The position numbers were made by a program, and so were the translations under genes. Below the pieces are notes generated by a model. It was not told the origin of the DNA and did not search any database. It was given only the letters and a program-made list of their open reading frames with translations. Of a stretch of 64,000 nucleotides of DNA, positions 19,670 to 31,996 are shown piece after piece. The DNA comes from Albula goreensis. Lineage: Eukaryota; Chordata; Actinopteri; Albuliformes; Albulidae. Within the stretch, counting starts at the first letter, position 1. Every line of letters starts with the position of its first letter. The stretch lies in assembly GCA_022829145.1 (NCBI GenBank), contig CM040761.1, forward strand, positions 312,768 to 376,767, read 5' to 3'.

Positions 19670-21249
19670 CACTGCTCAAAAAAATAAAGGGAACACTTAA
19701 TCAACACAATGTAACTCCAAGTCAATCACACTTCTGTAAAATCAAACTGTCCACATAGGAAGCAACACTGATTGACAATCAATTTCACATGCTGTTGTGC
19801 AAATGGAATAGACAACAGTTGGAAATTATAGGCAATTAGCAAGACACCCCCAATAAAGGAGTGGTTCTGCAGGTGGTGACCACAGGCCACTTCTCAGTTC
19901 CTATGCTTTCTGGCTGATGTTTTGGTCACTTTTGAATGTTAGCAGTGCTTTCACTCTAGTGGTAGCATGAGACGAAGTCTACAACCCACACAAGTGGCTC
20001 AGGTAGTGCAGCTCATCCAGGATGGCACATCAATGCGAGCTGTGGCAAGAAGATTTGCTGTGTCTGTCAGCGTAGTGTCCAGAGCATGGAAGCACAACCA
20101 GGAGACAGGCCAGTACATCAGGAGACGTGGAGGAGGCCGTAGGAGGGCAACAACTCAGCAGCAGGACCGCTACCTCCGCTTTTGTGCAGGGAGGAACAGG
20201 AGGAGCACTGACAGAGCCCTGCAAAATGACCTCCAGCAGGCCATAAATGTGCATGTGTCTGCTCAAACGGTCAGAAACAGACTCCATGAGGGTGGTATGA
20301 GGGCCTGATGTCCACAGGTGGGGGTTGTGCTTACAGCCCAACACCGTGCAGGATGTTTGGCATTTGCCAGAGAACACTAAGATTGGCAAATTCGCCACTG
20401 GCGCCCTGTGCTCTTCACAGATGAAAGCAAGTTCACACTGAGCACATGTGACCGACGTGGCAGAGTCTGGAGACGCCGTGGAGAACATTCTGCTGCCTGC
20501 AACATCCTCCAGCATGACCGGTTTGGCAGTGGGTCAGCAATGGTGTGGGGTGGCATTCCTTTGGGGGGCCGCACTGCCCTCCATGTGCTCGCCAGAGGTA
20601 GCCTGACTGCCATTAGGTACCGAGATGAGATCCTCAGACCCCTTGTGAGACCATATGCTGGTGCGGTTGGCCCTGGGTTCCTCCTAATGCAAGAAAATGC
20701 TAGACCTTATGTGGCTGCAGTGTGTCAGCACTTCCTGCAAGACGAAAGCATTGATGCTATGGACTGGCCCACCCGTTCCCCAGACCTGAATCCAATTGAG
20801 CACATCTGGGACATCATGTCTCGTTCCATCCACCAACGCCACTTTGCACCACAGACTGTCCAGGAGTTGGTGGATGCTTTAGTCCAGGTCTGGGAGGAGA
20901 TCCCTCAGGAGACCATCCACCACCTCATCAGGAGCATGCCCAGGCATTGTAGGGAGGTCATACAGGCACGTGGAGGCCACACATACTACTGAGCCTCATT
21001 TTGACCTGTTTTAAGGACATTACATCAAAGTTGGATCAGCCTGTAGTGTGTTTTTCCACTTTAATTTTGAGTGTGACTCCAAATCCAGATCTCCATGGGT
21101 TAATAAATTTGATTTACATTGATAATTTTGTGTGATTTTGTTGTCAGCACATTCAACTATGTAAAGAACAAAGTATTTAATAACAATATTTCATTCATTC
21201 AGATCTAGGATGTGTTATTTCAGTGTTCCCTTTATTGTTTTGAGCAGTG
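19670..21249 (+). mobile_element. Tc1-type transposon copy 1 (1,580 bp)
   Basis: Bounded by TA (19668-19669, 21250-21251) and by inverted ends CACTGCTCAAAAAAATAAAG and the complement of CTTTATTGTTTTGAGCAGTG. The transposase frame is in two blocks. 19967-20308 is the paired-type HTH region, starting [20 protein letters not shown]. 20408-20992 is the DDE domain, with [18 protein letters not shown] (the second Asp is Glu here) and SPDLNPIEHIWD. A TGA at about 20307 and other changes break the frame, so it is a pseudogene inside an otherwise full-length copy. Confidence 0.93.
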
Positions 21250-22657
21250 TATATACGAGGAAAATTTTTTTCCACGTGAATAACGTTCAAGGAACACGAA
21301 CCAAGCTGAAAAAATGTAGGTCCTAACGCTCTAAGAATGTTCTGGCAACGTGAAATTGTTAGCTGGAATGTCTGTTGCATGACAAAACATTTAAACTCCC
21401 GTTCAAACCAGACAAAATCATTTAAATTTGGAGAAAAATAAAACGTTCATTTTGGAACTCGATTTACCATCGTTACATTCCTTATTACAAACATATTCGG
21501 GTAATAATTATTTTGGGAAATGATGAAACTTTATGTAGTCTTACCAAATTGCGATGCGCTTACGATTTAACTTCACATACTGGTGTAATGCAATTTAGTT
21601 AGGCAATCCATGGAGAGCGTTTACTGTACTTATAAGTTTTTCTAATCCATTTTCGACACTAACGGAATGCCATCGGTTGGCTAAGTGCGATCTATGGTTG
21701 GCTGAGGGCTTTCTTACGATTGGAGCATTATGAGTCTTTCTGTCAGCGTAGTGCTGCGCAGCGTTATTCTCTTGAATTCGACATCCCTTTTGGTCCATAA
21801 CGTGCCCCGTAAAAACCGCACTGATTTCTGGGATAAGAGCTAGCTAACGCTAGAGAACGAGTTGTCTTGAATGCGAAAGAGTGGAAACAGTCTGTTTAAG
21901 TAAGTAGTCATCGCTTTCTTGGTGGTGCTGTACAGTGACTCTATTTCTCACATTATTCGTGTTTCGATGTTATTGTTTATAGTATGGTTTGTTGTTTGCC
22001 ACCTCAATAGTCTAGTAGCTTGCTAGCTTTGGTGCGTGTGAACTTTTACCAGTCAATGATGTTAATGTACTTTTTTTTTTATACTCAAACGTGTATTTAT
22101 ATTAATAAATACATACACGCATGTATTACTCTGAATGTGTTCTGATACATGGTAAAACACGCTAGACACTGCGATGTTAGCTGTATAGCATACCCAGAGG
22201 TCTTGAGGCAAGGGAACTGGCACGTGGGTTGCGGTATCTGTACCTCATGTTCTAGAGATCGCTAAGTGGCGTACATTGTGTTTCAGTTAAACTCATAATA
22301 CAGTATCAATAAGAAATTCTCTTAAGTATATTGAAACCGATTAAGAATTACACAATTTTCCGCAGCGATTGGAATTTTAATTGTACTTGAAGTTTATTGC
22401 ATTATATTACATCATAGGTATTTTGCAGACGCTCTTATCCAGAGCAACTTGCAGCTCAAAGGGCTAAGCATCAGACGTAAGAGATTGCTTCTATATTTCT
22501 AAAGAGGGCCATTCCTACTAACAACAACTTTCCACCTGATGAGTCGAATATCTTATTCCTAGCTACGTAGAACGGAAAGGTACCTTAGTAACCTAAATAT
22601 GTGCTTAGCATGTTGTGCTTCTATAAATGTCTATGTTTAAATGTCTCTACCCTTTAG
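21250..22657. other. Intergenic and probable SSB promoter region
   Basis: No other gene is seen. The segment 21600-21900 may include the SSB 5' noncoding exon: a donor-like TTTAA|GTAAGT is at 21899-21900. A fish interspersed-repeat fragment lies at 22395-22480 (TTATATTACAT then CAGACGCTCTTATCC). Confidence 0.35.
22395..22480. repeat. Fragment of interspersed fish repeat
   Basis: ATTATATTACATCATAGGTA followed by CAGACGCTCTTATCCAGAGC, the same arrangement as the repeat at 13262-13505. Confidence 0.5.
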
Positions 22658-22722
22658 ACGTTAAAATGGCAGGAACCCAAGAAGTCACTTCGCTTGAAAA
22701 GAAGGTGGCTGAACAAATTGAG
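22658..22722 (+). CDS. ssb: SSB exon with start codon
   Basis: Acceptor ccctttag at 22650-22657, then eight noncoding bases and ATG at 22666. Encodes [19 protein letters not shown], 19 whole codons. Donor GTAAAA. As in human, the start codon seems to lie in the second exon. Confidence 0.92.
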
Positions 22723-25700
22723 GTAAAAATCGATATCATAACGATATACACTACAGGCCAGAAGTTTGGGCCCACCCTCGGATTTTGAAAAATAAAAACA
22801 AATGATATATTGCTTTTTCAAAAATGTTCAAAATGTAACTGACTGGTTTTGAAGTGTAATATAAGAATATACATTTTAAGTGCAACTTAATGAATGCAAG
22901 TGCTTCTCTGTCTTCGCTTGAGTGTAGTAAGACATACTGGTTTGTCTCGTTCACAGTAATCTCAGCCCTCAAATCTCGAGCAGTCATCTTTATTCATATA
23001 ATCATATTCAGTCATCTAATCATATTCTGATTTCTTTTAAACGACAAAACGAAGTGTTGATCTTCAGCCTTTGATGCCACTTTCCTTACCCCAGACTGTT
23101 TCCAGTCACTGTTGCTTCTGTCAACCTTTTTCCTGTAAACAATAGGTCTCTCCATTTAACTTTCTGGCTATTTGAGAGAACCCTTCTTTATTCAAAATTT
23201 GAGCCCTCTGTTCAATTGTTAGCCTTTCTAGCCATTACAAACAAAAAATAAAATAAAAAAAATATCAATTTTGACTTAAGTTTTGATACAGATGCAAAGA
23301 TTCAAACGGGGGCAGACAGTGCACTAAACTTTTCACAAAATGATCTGAGACAAGGCAGACAGGTGGCTGTTGTTTAGTTAATTAAGACCCAATCAAGAGA
23401 GGCAAAGAGCAAATCAAGTTCTGACATTAATAAATAGAATTTCCAACACAACGTGAATATCAATGCACTAAAGACAGAACTGATATGTTGTCTTCAAAAA
23501 CAAATAGTTTGTGCCTTTGTGGCTAAATGATGTGTTACTGCAGGTGAAAATATTGAAAACCAGTCAGTTACATTTGTTTTAAGTATTTCTTATATTTTCT
23601 TAAAATTTTGAAAAAGCAGTGTATAGTTTTTTTTTTTTTTTTTTTTAAATCTGAGTGTGGCCCCAAACTTCTGGCCTGTAGTGTAAAACCAGAACAACAT
23701 AGCACAATATACTGAATTTCAGTGACTCCCTGGATAGGATTAAGTAAACACTGATGTTTGAATTTTACAATAATTTTTTTTTCTGAAGTTTATTCATTTC
23801 AGATATTCCTTTGGTGAACTTGCCAAACTTGGAAAAGTTGAAGTTGAGAGCTAATTTTTTTTTTTTTTAAAAAACATGTTCCCTGTCTCTCTATAGTATT
23901 ACTTTGGTGACCATAATCTTCCGAGAGACAAGTTCCTGAAAGAGCAGCTGCAGCTGGACGATGGCTGGGTGGCACTGGAAACCATGATTAAATTTAACAG
24001 GTACATAAAGGGAGCTGTGGATGATTGTGGAATGGCTGCTTCCTGACCAGCAATTTCATCGGAGAGCCAGCATAAGTTGTTGTTATAGCCTTACAAATGC
24101 ATGAAAGTGTTACTGGAAACAGATTAACTCACTGTGCAGTATCTCTTTTACAGACTAAAGTGCTTGACAACTGATTTCAACGTCATTATCGACTCACTGA
24201 AAAAATCCAAAACTGGCCTTTTGGAAATAAGCGAGGACAAGACGAAAATCAGAAGATCTCCTCTCAAGCCCCTTCCAGAATTTAATGATGAATACAAAGA
24301 TGCGCTCAAACACAAATCGGTCTATATTGTAAGTTGTAAGAGATTAAAATCGACTTAAAATGGCATGTTCAGGCACAGGTTGCATCTGTAGTGACTTAAA
24401 CAGAAAAATAATTTTATTTCCCACAGAAAGGCTTTCCAACAGAGACGACTTTGGATGAAATCCAGGAGTGGCTGAGTGGGAAAGGCAAGATTGAAAGCAT
24501 TCAGATGAGGAGAACTCTACAGAAGAATTTCAAAGTAAGTCTGCAGGCAAAGTGAGTCTTACCTTTGCAGGTATTTGTGTGGCTGCTGCTCATAAATGCT
24601 CTTCTGTCTCTGCAGGGTTCCATTTTTCTTGTTCTGGACTCTGAGGAATCTGCCAAGCAGTTTGTTTCACATCCTGACTTGAAATCCTTCAAAGACAATG
24701 AAATGATTGTCCTTTTAAAGTAGGAGCGCTTAAAACACTATTGGAAATGTAGATAGCCGCCTCTTAAAATTGAACCATCTGAAATACTTTTAAATATAAA
24801 TTACATTTTTCTTTGTTTTCAGAGATGCGTATCTTACAAAGAAAATTGAAGAAAGGAAGCAGGTCCGAGCAGAGGCTAAGGCCAAAGCAAAGCAGTAAGT
24901 ATCTTCCTGCATTGGCCGAAGTGACAGCAGTCGTAGTACTGCAGAAACAAGACATCTCTAGGGTATTTTAAGAATATTTCAGGCTTTAGTCAAAGGGGTG
25001 CGGGGTTGTTGAGCATGTTACGTTGTGTCTCCTCTAATTTAAATGAATGCCCCTCTCCCTGCACTTCTCTCCACATGGGAAATGAGTCCCCAATGACATA
25101 CTGCCTCTGCTGGGAGGGGAGCAAAAAGTCAGCATATACATAGCTGTCCTGCTTGCAGGTGCCTGGCTGGCCAGTAGAGGCTGCCAGAGAGTGATGAGAT
25201 GTAACCAGCTGAGGCGTTCTCTTTAGTGGTGAAGATGAGCCAGTTGTTGCATCACTAATGCAAACTTCCAGCCATAGCCTGTATGGGTGCAGCTGGGACT
25301 TGCCCTGTCATAGGGCTCACATGTGCACCATCAACCTCCTCCTCTACTGCACCACCTGGTGACCCTATCCTTCAACAGCACTGATGGGTTTAAAAAGGCG
25401 AGCTGGGTGCAGCAGCTTTGCATAGTGTTGAAAATTCTCTTTTGGCCCTTGGGTGGCCCACAGTACAACCTCATGGACATGGGGTAGCTTTGAGACCTGC
25501 CACTCAGGGCTCCTGTCTCTGCTTTGCCAGGATCTGCAATTGTGAAATTATGGGACTCAAACTGAACAGTTTCATAGATTCAATATTCATTCTAGTTCTT
25601 AACATTTGATATGGACCAAAGCTTCATCCCGATAATGTTTCAGACATGGAGAATCCAAATAAATGGTCAAACACCACCCATGTTTCCCCAAAACCCCACA

Positions 25701-28700
25701 CCATTCCCACCCTTACGGACAGTATAGAATTTCAGTGCCTCAGGTGGGACAAGATGTGTTAAGCAGTAAGCTGGAGTATTTAATGTTTGAGTTTAAGAAT
25801 ATACAGTAATTCCTCATCAACCACAGGTTCTCCAACCAGGGAAGCCGCTTATACATGTTTATATAGATGTATTCTAATTCACCAACCAGGGTCTGTGACT
25901 TGTGTATATGCGGTTTGTGGGGTTAGGGTAACCATAGCCAACCAAATGCATCCAAAACCAAACATTTTGCTGAATGTTTTGTACCCATTATGTCAAAGAG
26001 GAAAGTGGAAAACTGAGAAACCGATTATGGCATCACTTCTCAATCATCAGCCAACAACAACTCAGCAAAGGTAGTTTCTATATTCCACTTTCCCTTTCTT
26101 CATCATGGGTCCAAAACATTCAGCAAACAATGCTGGTGGTGACAAGCCAACGAAACTGCTAGGAATGTGTGAATTTTAAGGTAAACCAATGTCTACTTTT
26201 TGTTAATGGCAGTATTTGCTTGATTTTGTATGCATTTGGAAGAGTGTAGTGTGTAATGAAGTTTTAAAGAATATTACATATGGTTCCCCTAACCCTATTT
26301 CCCCCCATATAAATTAACAAACTGAGGATTCACCATCTGCTGTGTTTTTAGGAGTTTAACCCCTGGGTTGGCGGGGGATTGCTGTGTAACATACATAGGG
26401 TCAACACATGATATATGTAGAACAGCACCATCTAGTGACCAGATTCTGGTACTATCACAAACTAATGGGTCTTAAGATCAACACCTTCAGTGACTAATAT
26501 AAGTGGACCAGGTGAATGAGTGGTTATAATTTGTGATGCAATTCCGGATCGGGGTGGGGTAGCTGCAGCCTAATTCTGCACCAGAGCTATAATGTAATGT
26601 TGACTGAATCACAATAACAATAAATGTCCATTATTTATATATTTTAACCCAGCCTTTTTTCCCCAGTGAGAAGGAGGAGAAGCAGAAACGTGCAGAGGAT
26701 GAGGAGATGGTAAGATATTGGTATTACCCTGTTTGGATTTAGCATTTGCCTCTCTGGGACCCTGCAGTCACCCCTCTGTCTCTCTTCCCTGCAGAGGTCG
26801 CTGGACGAGCAGATGGGCTGCCTGCTGAGATTCGCTGGGGACCTGGAGCAGACCTCCAGAGAGGACTTCCATCAGCTCTTTGCTGGGCACGGTCAAATAA
26901 AGTGGATTGATTTTGTCAGGGGGGCCAAGGAGGTAAGACATCCATTCATACTGAATGAGGAAGTGATATTTTATGAAGCATACATGGTAAATGTGGCTGG
27001 AAGCAGCTGTTTGTGGGGAATATAGTGCCCTGTGCACAGCAGAACAGAGCCTCCACTCAGTGTTTGGGCCTGGCTCTGTGACAGCCTTTGAGTTATCAGC
27101 ATTATCTAACCAGTCAAGCTCACCATGTACATGTTCAGCAGTCTTTGGATAAATATGATTTCTGTGTGTGACTTTGATGGAGTTTAGCCTAGAGATGGCT
27201 TGGATCTGTCCCAAATTATATGTAAAGTGGAGCTCTCTAGTAGGTGGAACAGCATTTGTGTTTTAAATATTCAGTATGTTTGAAATCCAGTGTGGTCTTT
27301 GAGGGAAATTTTACACTTCATTGTGAAGCTGGTTTCATGTCTCTGGGTCAAATAGAGCAGGAGACTGAAATTTAAACTGACTGACAGCCTCACCAAAGTC
27401 CACACCAAAGTTTATATTAGGCCTTTGAGTGATAACCAGTATGCCATGTGACAAAAGAGCAAAGGGGGTCTGATCAATAAGATTAATAAACTGATCAATA
27501 CAAGACCAGAGTGAGCACATCCATTCTGCCCACTGTATCTACATTTACACATTCTGTATATAATGTAAGATTTCCGGTAAACGCTGGCCTCTAAGTGCCG
27601 GTCTCTTGTAAACTGCCTATTTTCTCTCACACCAGCGTCTTTCCCAGGACCAGAGATCATAAGCACACTATCTGGTCAGGCCTCTGCCCATTGGGTGGGG
27701 GTTCCATCCCCTCTCAATGTACACTTAAAGCCTTGTTATTGTCCATTTCTCTCTGCTTTATGGCAGTCTGTTAGCTGTGCGCCTTCATGCCCCAGAGACC
27801 AAAGCTGAGGACCTACCTTTCAGTAGGAGTCCATGATTATGGCCACATTGCTGCACCTAAGGAAGATGTCATAGATCAACAGATGATGTGCGTCCATGCC
27901 AGGGCAAAGCTCTGTCACATCACTTGGCAGGCGGTTTTGCTTTGTGTTTCAGTGGTGAAATTCTACTCTCTTGCAGGGGTCTCCTTGTTTTTAGTGCATC
28001 ATTTCCTCTAAACCTGGAAGTGAATTTGTGATGCAGCACATTAATTACTAAAGTATTTTGCATTGTGTGAATTTCACACTAAAACCTGCATGTTTAAAGA
28101 AACAAATTCACATTGTGGTGCAGGAAAACCCTGATTTGCCTGATATTTAATTCTTAATACAAAATGGCTTGGCCAGCTTTGATTTTATCCCCCCAAGACC
28201 ATGGCCTTTTTCCATAATGTTTGAGAACAAACATGTAATTCACTGAAGTGGATATCGGGATTAGATGAAATTGAGAAACTCTTCGTTTTTGTGTGTTTTG
28301 TCAGTTTTCTCAGTGCTGATACCCATTTTACTTTAATTCTTCCTCTATAGGGTACTATACTTTTCAAGTCAAATGCCAGGGAGGCGCTTGATAAAGCTAA
28401 AGCAGAAAATGGTGGAGACCTGAAAATAAACGGCAAGGATGTGAAGTGGGAGGTCCTGGAAGGGGATGTAGAAAAGGAGACGCTGAAGAAGATCATTGAG
28501 GACCAGCAGGACTCCCTGAACAAACGCAAAGGCAGAGGTCATTGCCCCTCTCTCATTGAAACTGATGTGAACTGACATCCAATCTGTTGACCTGTTGTCG
28601 GGTTTTTTGACAGTACTAATACTTTACCTGGCCACAGCTGAGTGTAGCCACAGAGCACAAAGCTACACAGCTAACTGGCCATAGTTGAGTGCAGCCACTG

Positions 28701-31662
28701 AATGCACAGCTACAACGCTAACTGGCTATATCTGAGCATAGCCACAGAGCACACAGCTACATTGCTAACTGGCTGCAGCTGAGTATAGCCGCAGAATGCA
28801 CAGCTGCTCCACTAAACTAGCTTCAGTTAAATTTTGGACTTGCCTTTTTGCCTTCTGTATGATGTACTCCAACTGCTTGTTGAAATTTCTTGTTTGTAGG
28901 TGGCCGGAAACCTGGAGGTCGAGGGCGAGGTGGCCGAAGGGACAGAGGAGGACGAGATCAGGGCAAAGTACAGTACCAGGGCAAGAAGACCACATTCGAT
29001 AGTGATGATGATGGTGATGAAGGTAAGGGTGAGAATCTGGTTTGTGTAAATCACAGTGCAAATTGTATTGGCTTTATGCTTCCAGAGACACTTTAGTACA
29101 TTTGTATTGCTGGACATTGTTACTGAAGGTGAAATGCATTTCTCAGCTGAACAATGCAGTGCCTATAACCAGTGACAGCTACAAGCCCAGCTCCGTAACC
29201 ATTATACTACACTGTAACCATCACAAAGCCTTGTTTTAATGAATTTAAATCATTCATAAACATTTAAAATACATTTTAAATACTCATTTACCAATGCTTA
29301 TTTCAGAATACAAGAGGAAAATGTGTTTGAATCAAACAGGCAATGTAATAAGTGAATAACAAAGCAAATGAACCAGGGGGACCAGAAGTGGCCCAGAAGT
29401 GTTTTGAAATATTTTAATATACAGCCATTCCCCGATTTACATCCTGTTCTGTTCTGACCAACCGGTTGTCTCGAAATGGACGTAAGTCAGACGTATATTA
29501 GCATGGTGTTGAGCGAGTACCATATTAAATACGTACTTAGTAAAGCTATATGGGATACTGTAGTGTACCTGTATTGACTAAATAGCCAAGATACTGTACA
29601 CATGCAGTACTGTATTTCAGCTAATGTATCTGGCAAGGGTTAAATAGGTTATGTCCGCTACGTCCTGTTCTCCGATCGGGATTTCTGAACTCTTATAACC
29701 TCATTGTTTGAACTTGAAAGTGTTTTAACTTTTTATTACGTGTACATGGTATATGCATCCGGGGGCTAAGAACAAAAACAGACGATCCAGAATTGCAAAC
29801 ATGGCCAGTAAAATTATTGGGAAAGAGCAGAAACAACAGGGATGTGTGTATATATAAAACACAGGTGAAACAAAAAGCCCGACAAATTTTTTTTTTTCCT
29901 GATACTGTTGATCCCGTTTTTAAAGAATTCATAAAACTGCCCTTGGCAAGATGCTATAGAGCCGTTACTGCAACCAAGAGCATTTACAAAAAGTCTTTCA
30001 TACCAAATGCAATAACTTTGCTAAATTCATAAACACCATTTACGTTGGGATCAGGTCTGTTATTGTTGTCTGTGCGATGCATGTTATTTATTATTGTATT
30101 TATTGTGATATACTGTGATGTGTTTAACCAACCTGTGAAGCCGAAGGCAAATTTCCACATTTGTGTGCACAGTAAAGATATTATTAGGCTATGCAGTCAG
30201 ACGTTGCCTGAACGGACTTTATGCGGCGCACACCTGTACAGTAGTTTATTTTTATTTTTTTATGTAATATATATGGACGATCATAAATTGCGTAGGTCAG
30301 GTGTGGAATTTTCCCCTTGTGGTGTCATGTCGGTGCTCAAAAGGTTTCAGATTTCGGATTAGGGATGCTCAAAACAACGTATAATGTTAAACAGTCTTTG
30401 TTTAAACACGACAGCTAAACACAGCATATCTTTTAATTGCTGTCAAGTTCATATAAATTGTTCAAACAATATATTTACACCACACACAGCATAGCTCTTA
30501 TAACGGTGACGGTATCGTTAGCAGAGCTAGCCTCACGGTGTTCTTCGTTCTGCACTGGGTGATGTGGTGAAATAAATTTGTGGTACTGCTACCTTTTGTT
30601 GCTGTATTTTTGGCATAATTTACACGAGAGAGAGAGAGCGTGCAAGTGAGAAAGTTTCTGCCTGTTAAATGCTGCTGACTTTTAAAAGAAACATGCAAAT
30701 GATTACACTGCGAACTATCCCTAATTCAGTATTACTATATGGCAACTTCTTGTAGGCTATCTTGTTAAAAAATTAAGTGTGTCGAATATATTCGCTTTTT
30801 TGCCCAGCCCTAGTGTGAATGCATTGCGTGTAAATACAATGATTTTTCTTATCCATTGCATTTCAGGCAGTGTTTATCGCACATGTTCATGTCGCAATGA
30901 CTATGAAAATACGATTTATCTGTTAGAACCACTACAGTCACATAATTTAAGTCCTGGCAGAGATTGAGTGCAGTGTAATGGTAAGAGGAAAACTGCCAGC
31001 TAGTTTGGTGTAACCATAGCTCAAACCTACTATAATCAATATTGTAGTGGTAAACAATCATAATTTCTCATAAACTGCTGGTAGCAAATGTGCTAGTACG
31101 TGTGTGTCTAGTGATGGGTTAATGGCAAGAAGTCTACTACTGCTGTGTCAAGGTTATCTCTTCCCAGTTTGTGATTCTGACTTGGAAGGTCATCCATGTA
31201 TAAAATACTGTTTTAATTCCAACACCACATTACTTCAGGGATGAACTCATTGAGTGTTAAAGAAACAGTAACAAAATTGATATATCATAGCAACACCTGA
31301 GAATATCTTCTCCACTACATTTTCCTCAACTAGACACCATTGAGATGTCATATGGTTAACTGGGTTTTATATTCATATTAACTGATGTTCCATAAATCTG
31401 TTTGAGTTGAATCCTGGAACAGAAACACTGTTACACCATTTTTTAGAACACAAAGAAAACTATCCTGTTCTGATTCTAATCCTTGGTTTCTAAAATGTGA
31501 ATTGTATTGAAATGTAAAACTGTCGGTGTTAAGTTTTAAGACCATTTACTTTCCCCATCAGAGCAACTGAGCCCAAAGAAGAGGGCTCTGGAAGAAACTG
31601 AGAAAGGGGCTGGAGAACCCACGGCAAAACAAGCGAAAACTGAAAATGGATCTGAAAAATGA
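22666..31662 (+). CDS. ssb: SSB, La autoantigen / La RNA-binding protein
   Basis: Nuclear protein that binds the 3' UUU-OH ends of new RNA polymerase III transcripts (pre-tRNA, 5S, U6) and protects and folds them. Complete coding region, 1,212 nt, 403 residues (human 408). Exons: 22666-22722, 23897-24000, 24154-24328, 24427-24534, 24616-24719, 24823-24894, 26667-26709, 26795-26932, 28351-28537, 28900-29022 and 31562-31662. The La motif (about 3-95) keeps the UUU-OH pocket residues Gln17, Tyr20, Tyr21, Asp30, Phe32 and Phe52, equivalent to human 20, 23, 24, 33, 35 and 55. RRM1 is about 108-182. A charged helix follows (190-222), then RRM2/xRRM (223-330) with [16 protein letters not shown]. The tail has a Gly/Arg segment, an acidic patch and a basic NLS-like end (SPKKRALEE). 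All introns are GT-AG. The upstream noncoding exon is uncertain. Confidence 0.97.
22749..23683 (-). mobile_element. Tc1/mariner element, decayed, in first SSB coding intron
   Basis: 935 bp between TA dinucleotides (22747-22748, 23684-23685), with ends CACTACAGGCCAGAAGTTTG in inverted orientation. The minus strand has a remnant of a helix-turn-helix, [18 protein letters not shown], followed by broken frame. Confidence 0.85.
23897..24000 (+). CDS. ssb: SSB coding exon, La motif
   Basis: [17 protein letters not shown]... to IKFNR; the Tyr-Tyr pair and Asp/Phe of the UUU-OH pocket are here. Donor GTACAT. Confidence 0.95.
24154..24328 (+). CDS. ssb: SSB coding exon, La motif end and RRM1 start
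   Basis: Encodes [11 protein letters not shown], then [19 protein letters not shown] and KSVYI. Acceptor cttttacag, donor GTAAGT. Confidence 0.95.
24427..24534 (+). CDS. ssb: SSB coding exon, RRM1
   Basis: [20 protein letters not shown] to KNFK, 36 codons, donor GTAAGT. Confidence 0.95.
24616..24719 (+). CDS. ssb: SSB coding exon, RRM1 RNP-like strand
   Basis: [16 protein letters not shown] to MIVLLK. Donor GTAGGA; the last Lys codon is split with the next exon. Confidence 0.94.
24823..24894 (+). CDS. ssb: SSB coding exon, charged linker
   Basis: [20 protein letters not shown] and onward. Donor GTAAGT inside a His codon. Confidence 0.93.
24895..25801 (+). other. SSB intron sequence, nothing recognised
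   Basis: No conserved frame or clear repeat in 24895-25801; GC content is moderate around 25060-25400. Confidence 0.4.
25802..26386. mobile_element. Tigger/pogo-like MITE in SSB intron
   Basis: Ends TACAGTAATTCCTC and, from the other strand, CACAGCAATCCCCCG, flanked by TA (25800-25801, 26387-26388). Near each end lie matching GGGGTTAGGG / CCCTAACCC-type words. No transposase. Confidence 0.7.
26667..26709 (+). CDS. ssb: SSB 43-nt coding exon
   Basis: [15 protein letters not shown], acceptor ttttccccag, donor GTAAGA. The frame stays consistent on both sides. Confidence 0.92.
26795..26932 (+). CDS. ssb: SSB coding exon, RRM2 first half
   Basis: [20 protein letters not shown] to [11 protein letters not shown], 46 codons, donor GTAAGA. 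Confidence 0.95.
26933..28350 (+). other. SSB intron sequence, nothing recognised
   Basis: 1.4-kb intron without recognisable exon or element. The segment 27560-27610 (GCCTCTAAGTGCCGG, TGTAAACTGCC) has weak similarity to 19170-19200. Confidence 0.4.
28351..28537 (+). CDS. ssb: SSB coding exon, RRM2 second half
   Basis: [17 protein letters not shown] to SLNKRKGRG. The donor GAG|GTCATT is weak, but it is the only one that joins the Gly/Arg exon in frame. Confidence 0.92.
28628..28816 (+). repeat. 47-bp tandem repeat, four units, in SSB intron
   Basis: Units begin CTGGCCACAGCTGAGTGTAG and CTGGCCATAGTTGAGTGCAG and contain CACAGCTACA and GCTAA. Identity between units is moderate. Confidence 0.8.
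28900..29022 (+). CDS. ssb: SSB coding exon, Gly/Arg-rich and acidic tail
   Basis: [20 protein letters not shown] then [12 protein letters not shown] and the acidic run DSDDDGDE. Human has the same KVQFQGKKTKF core. Confidence 0.93.
29424..30362. mobile_element. Tigger-like DNA transposon relic in SSB last intron
   Basis: Starts TACAGCCATTCCCCGATTTA and ends near TTTCAGATTTCGGATTAGGG, with GTGGAATTTTCCCC before it. This combination recalls Tigger-type elements. Short broken frames are present (for example 29793-30032), none diagnostic. The boundaries and single-element status are uncertain. Confidence 0.45.
30363..30960 (-). mobile_element. hAT-type relic (BED finger region) in SSB last intron
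   Basis: Collinear with 61480-62135 in UBR3. Shared words include CACAGCATATCTTTTAAT, GGTACTGCTACCTTTTGTTG, an (AG)n run and GTGTTTATCGC. The minus-strand frame 30498-30698 keeps [13 protein letters not shown] and part of the zinc-finger end. Much decayed. Confidence 0.65.
30961..31561 (+). other. SSB intron sequence, nothing recognised
   Basis: AT-rich; no conserved frame or repeat seen. Confidence 0.4.
31562..31662 (+). CDS. ssb: SSB last coding exon
   Basis: [16 protein letters not shown] to [14 protein letters not shown] (31660-31662). The end resembles human KQQKTENGAGDQ. Confidence 0.94.
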
Positions 31663-31990
31663 AGTTCAACCACATAATTTTCAACTTTTATTTGAAATGC
31701 AAAAAAGAAGCTTGAATCCATTCCAGTTCTGGGCTCATGAAATCGAACATTGTCCAACTTGATGTCAAACTACAATTCAAATGTAAAATTTGCTTAGTTT
31801 TCCCCATTTATTTTATGTGCATGTTACAATGCAAAATCTAAAATTCCTACCCCCAATATGCCAGATTTAATTTGTGGTATTTTGACTGAACTTTAGCTAT
31901 CTATAATGGCAGAAAGAGTGCTTTGAATTGGAAATTAGTCTTTTTGGGTGAACAAATTTTTCATTTTTTTTTCCTGGGCAAAAACATGTT

Positions 31991-31996
31991 AATAAA
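31991..31996 (+). promoter_or_regulatory. ssb: Poly(A) signal of SSB
   Basis: AATAAAGCC about 330 nt after the stop codon. A second AATAAA lies near 32125. Confidence 0.6.
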
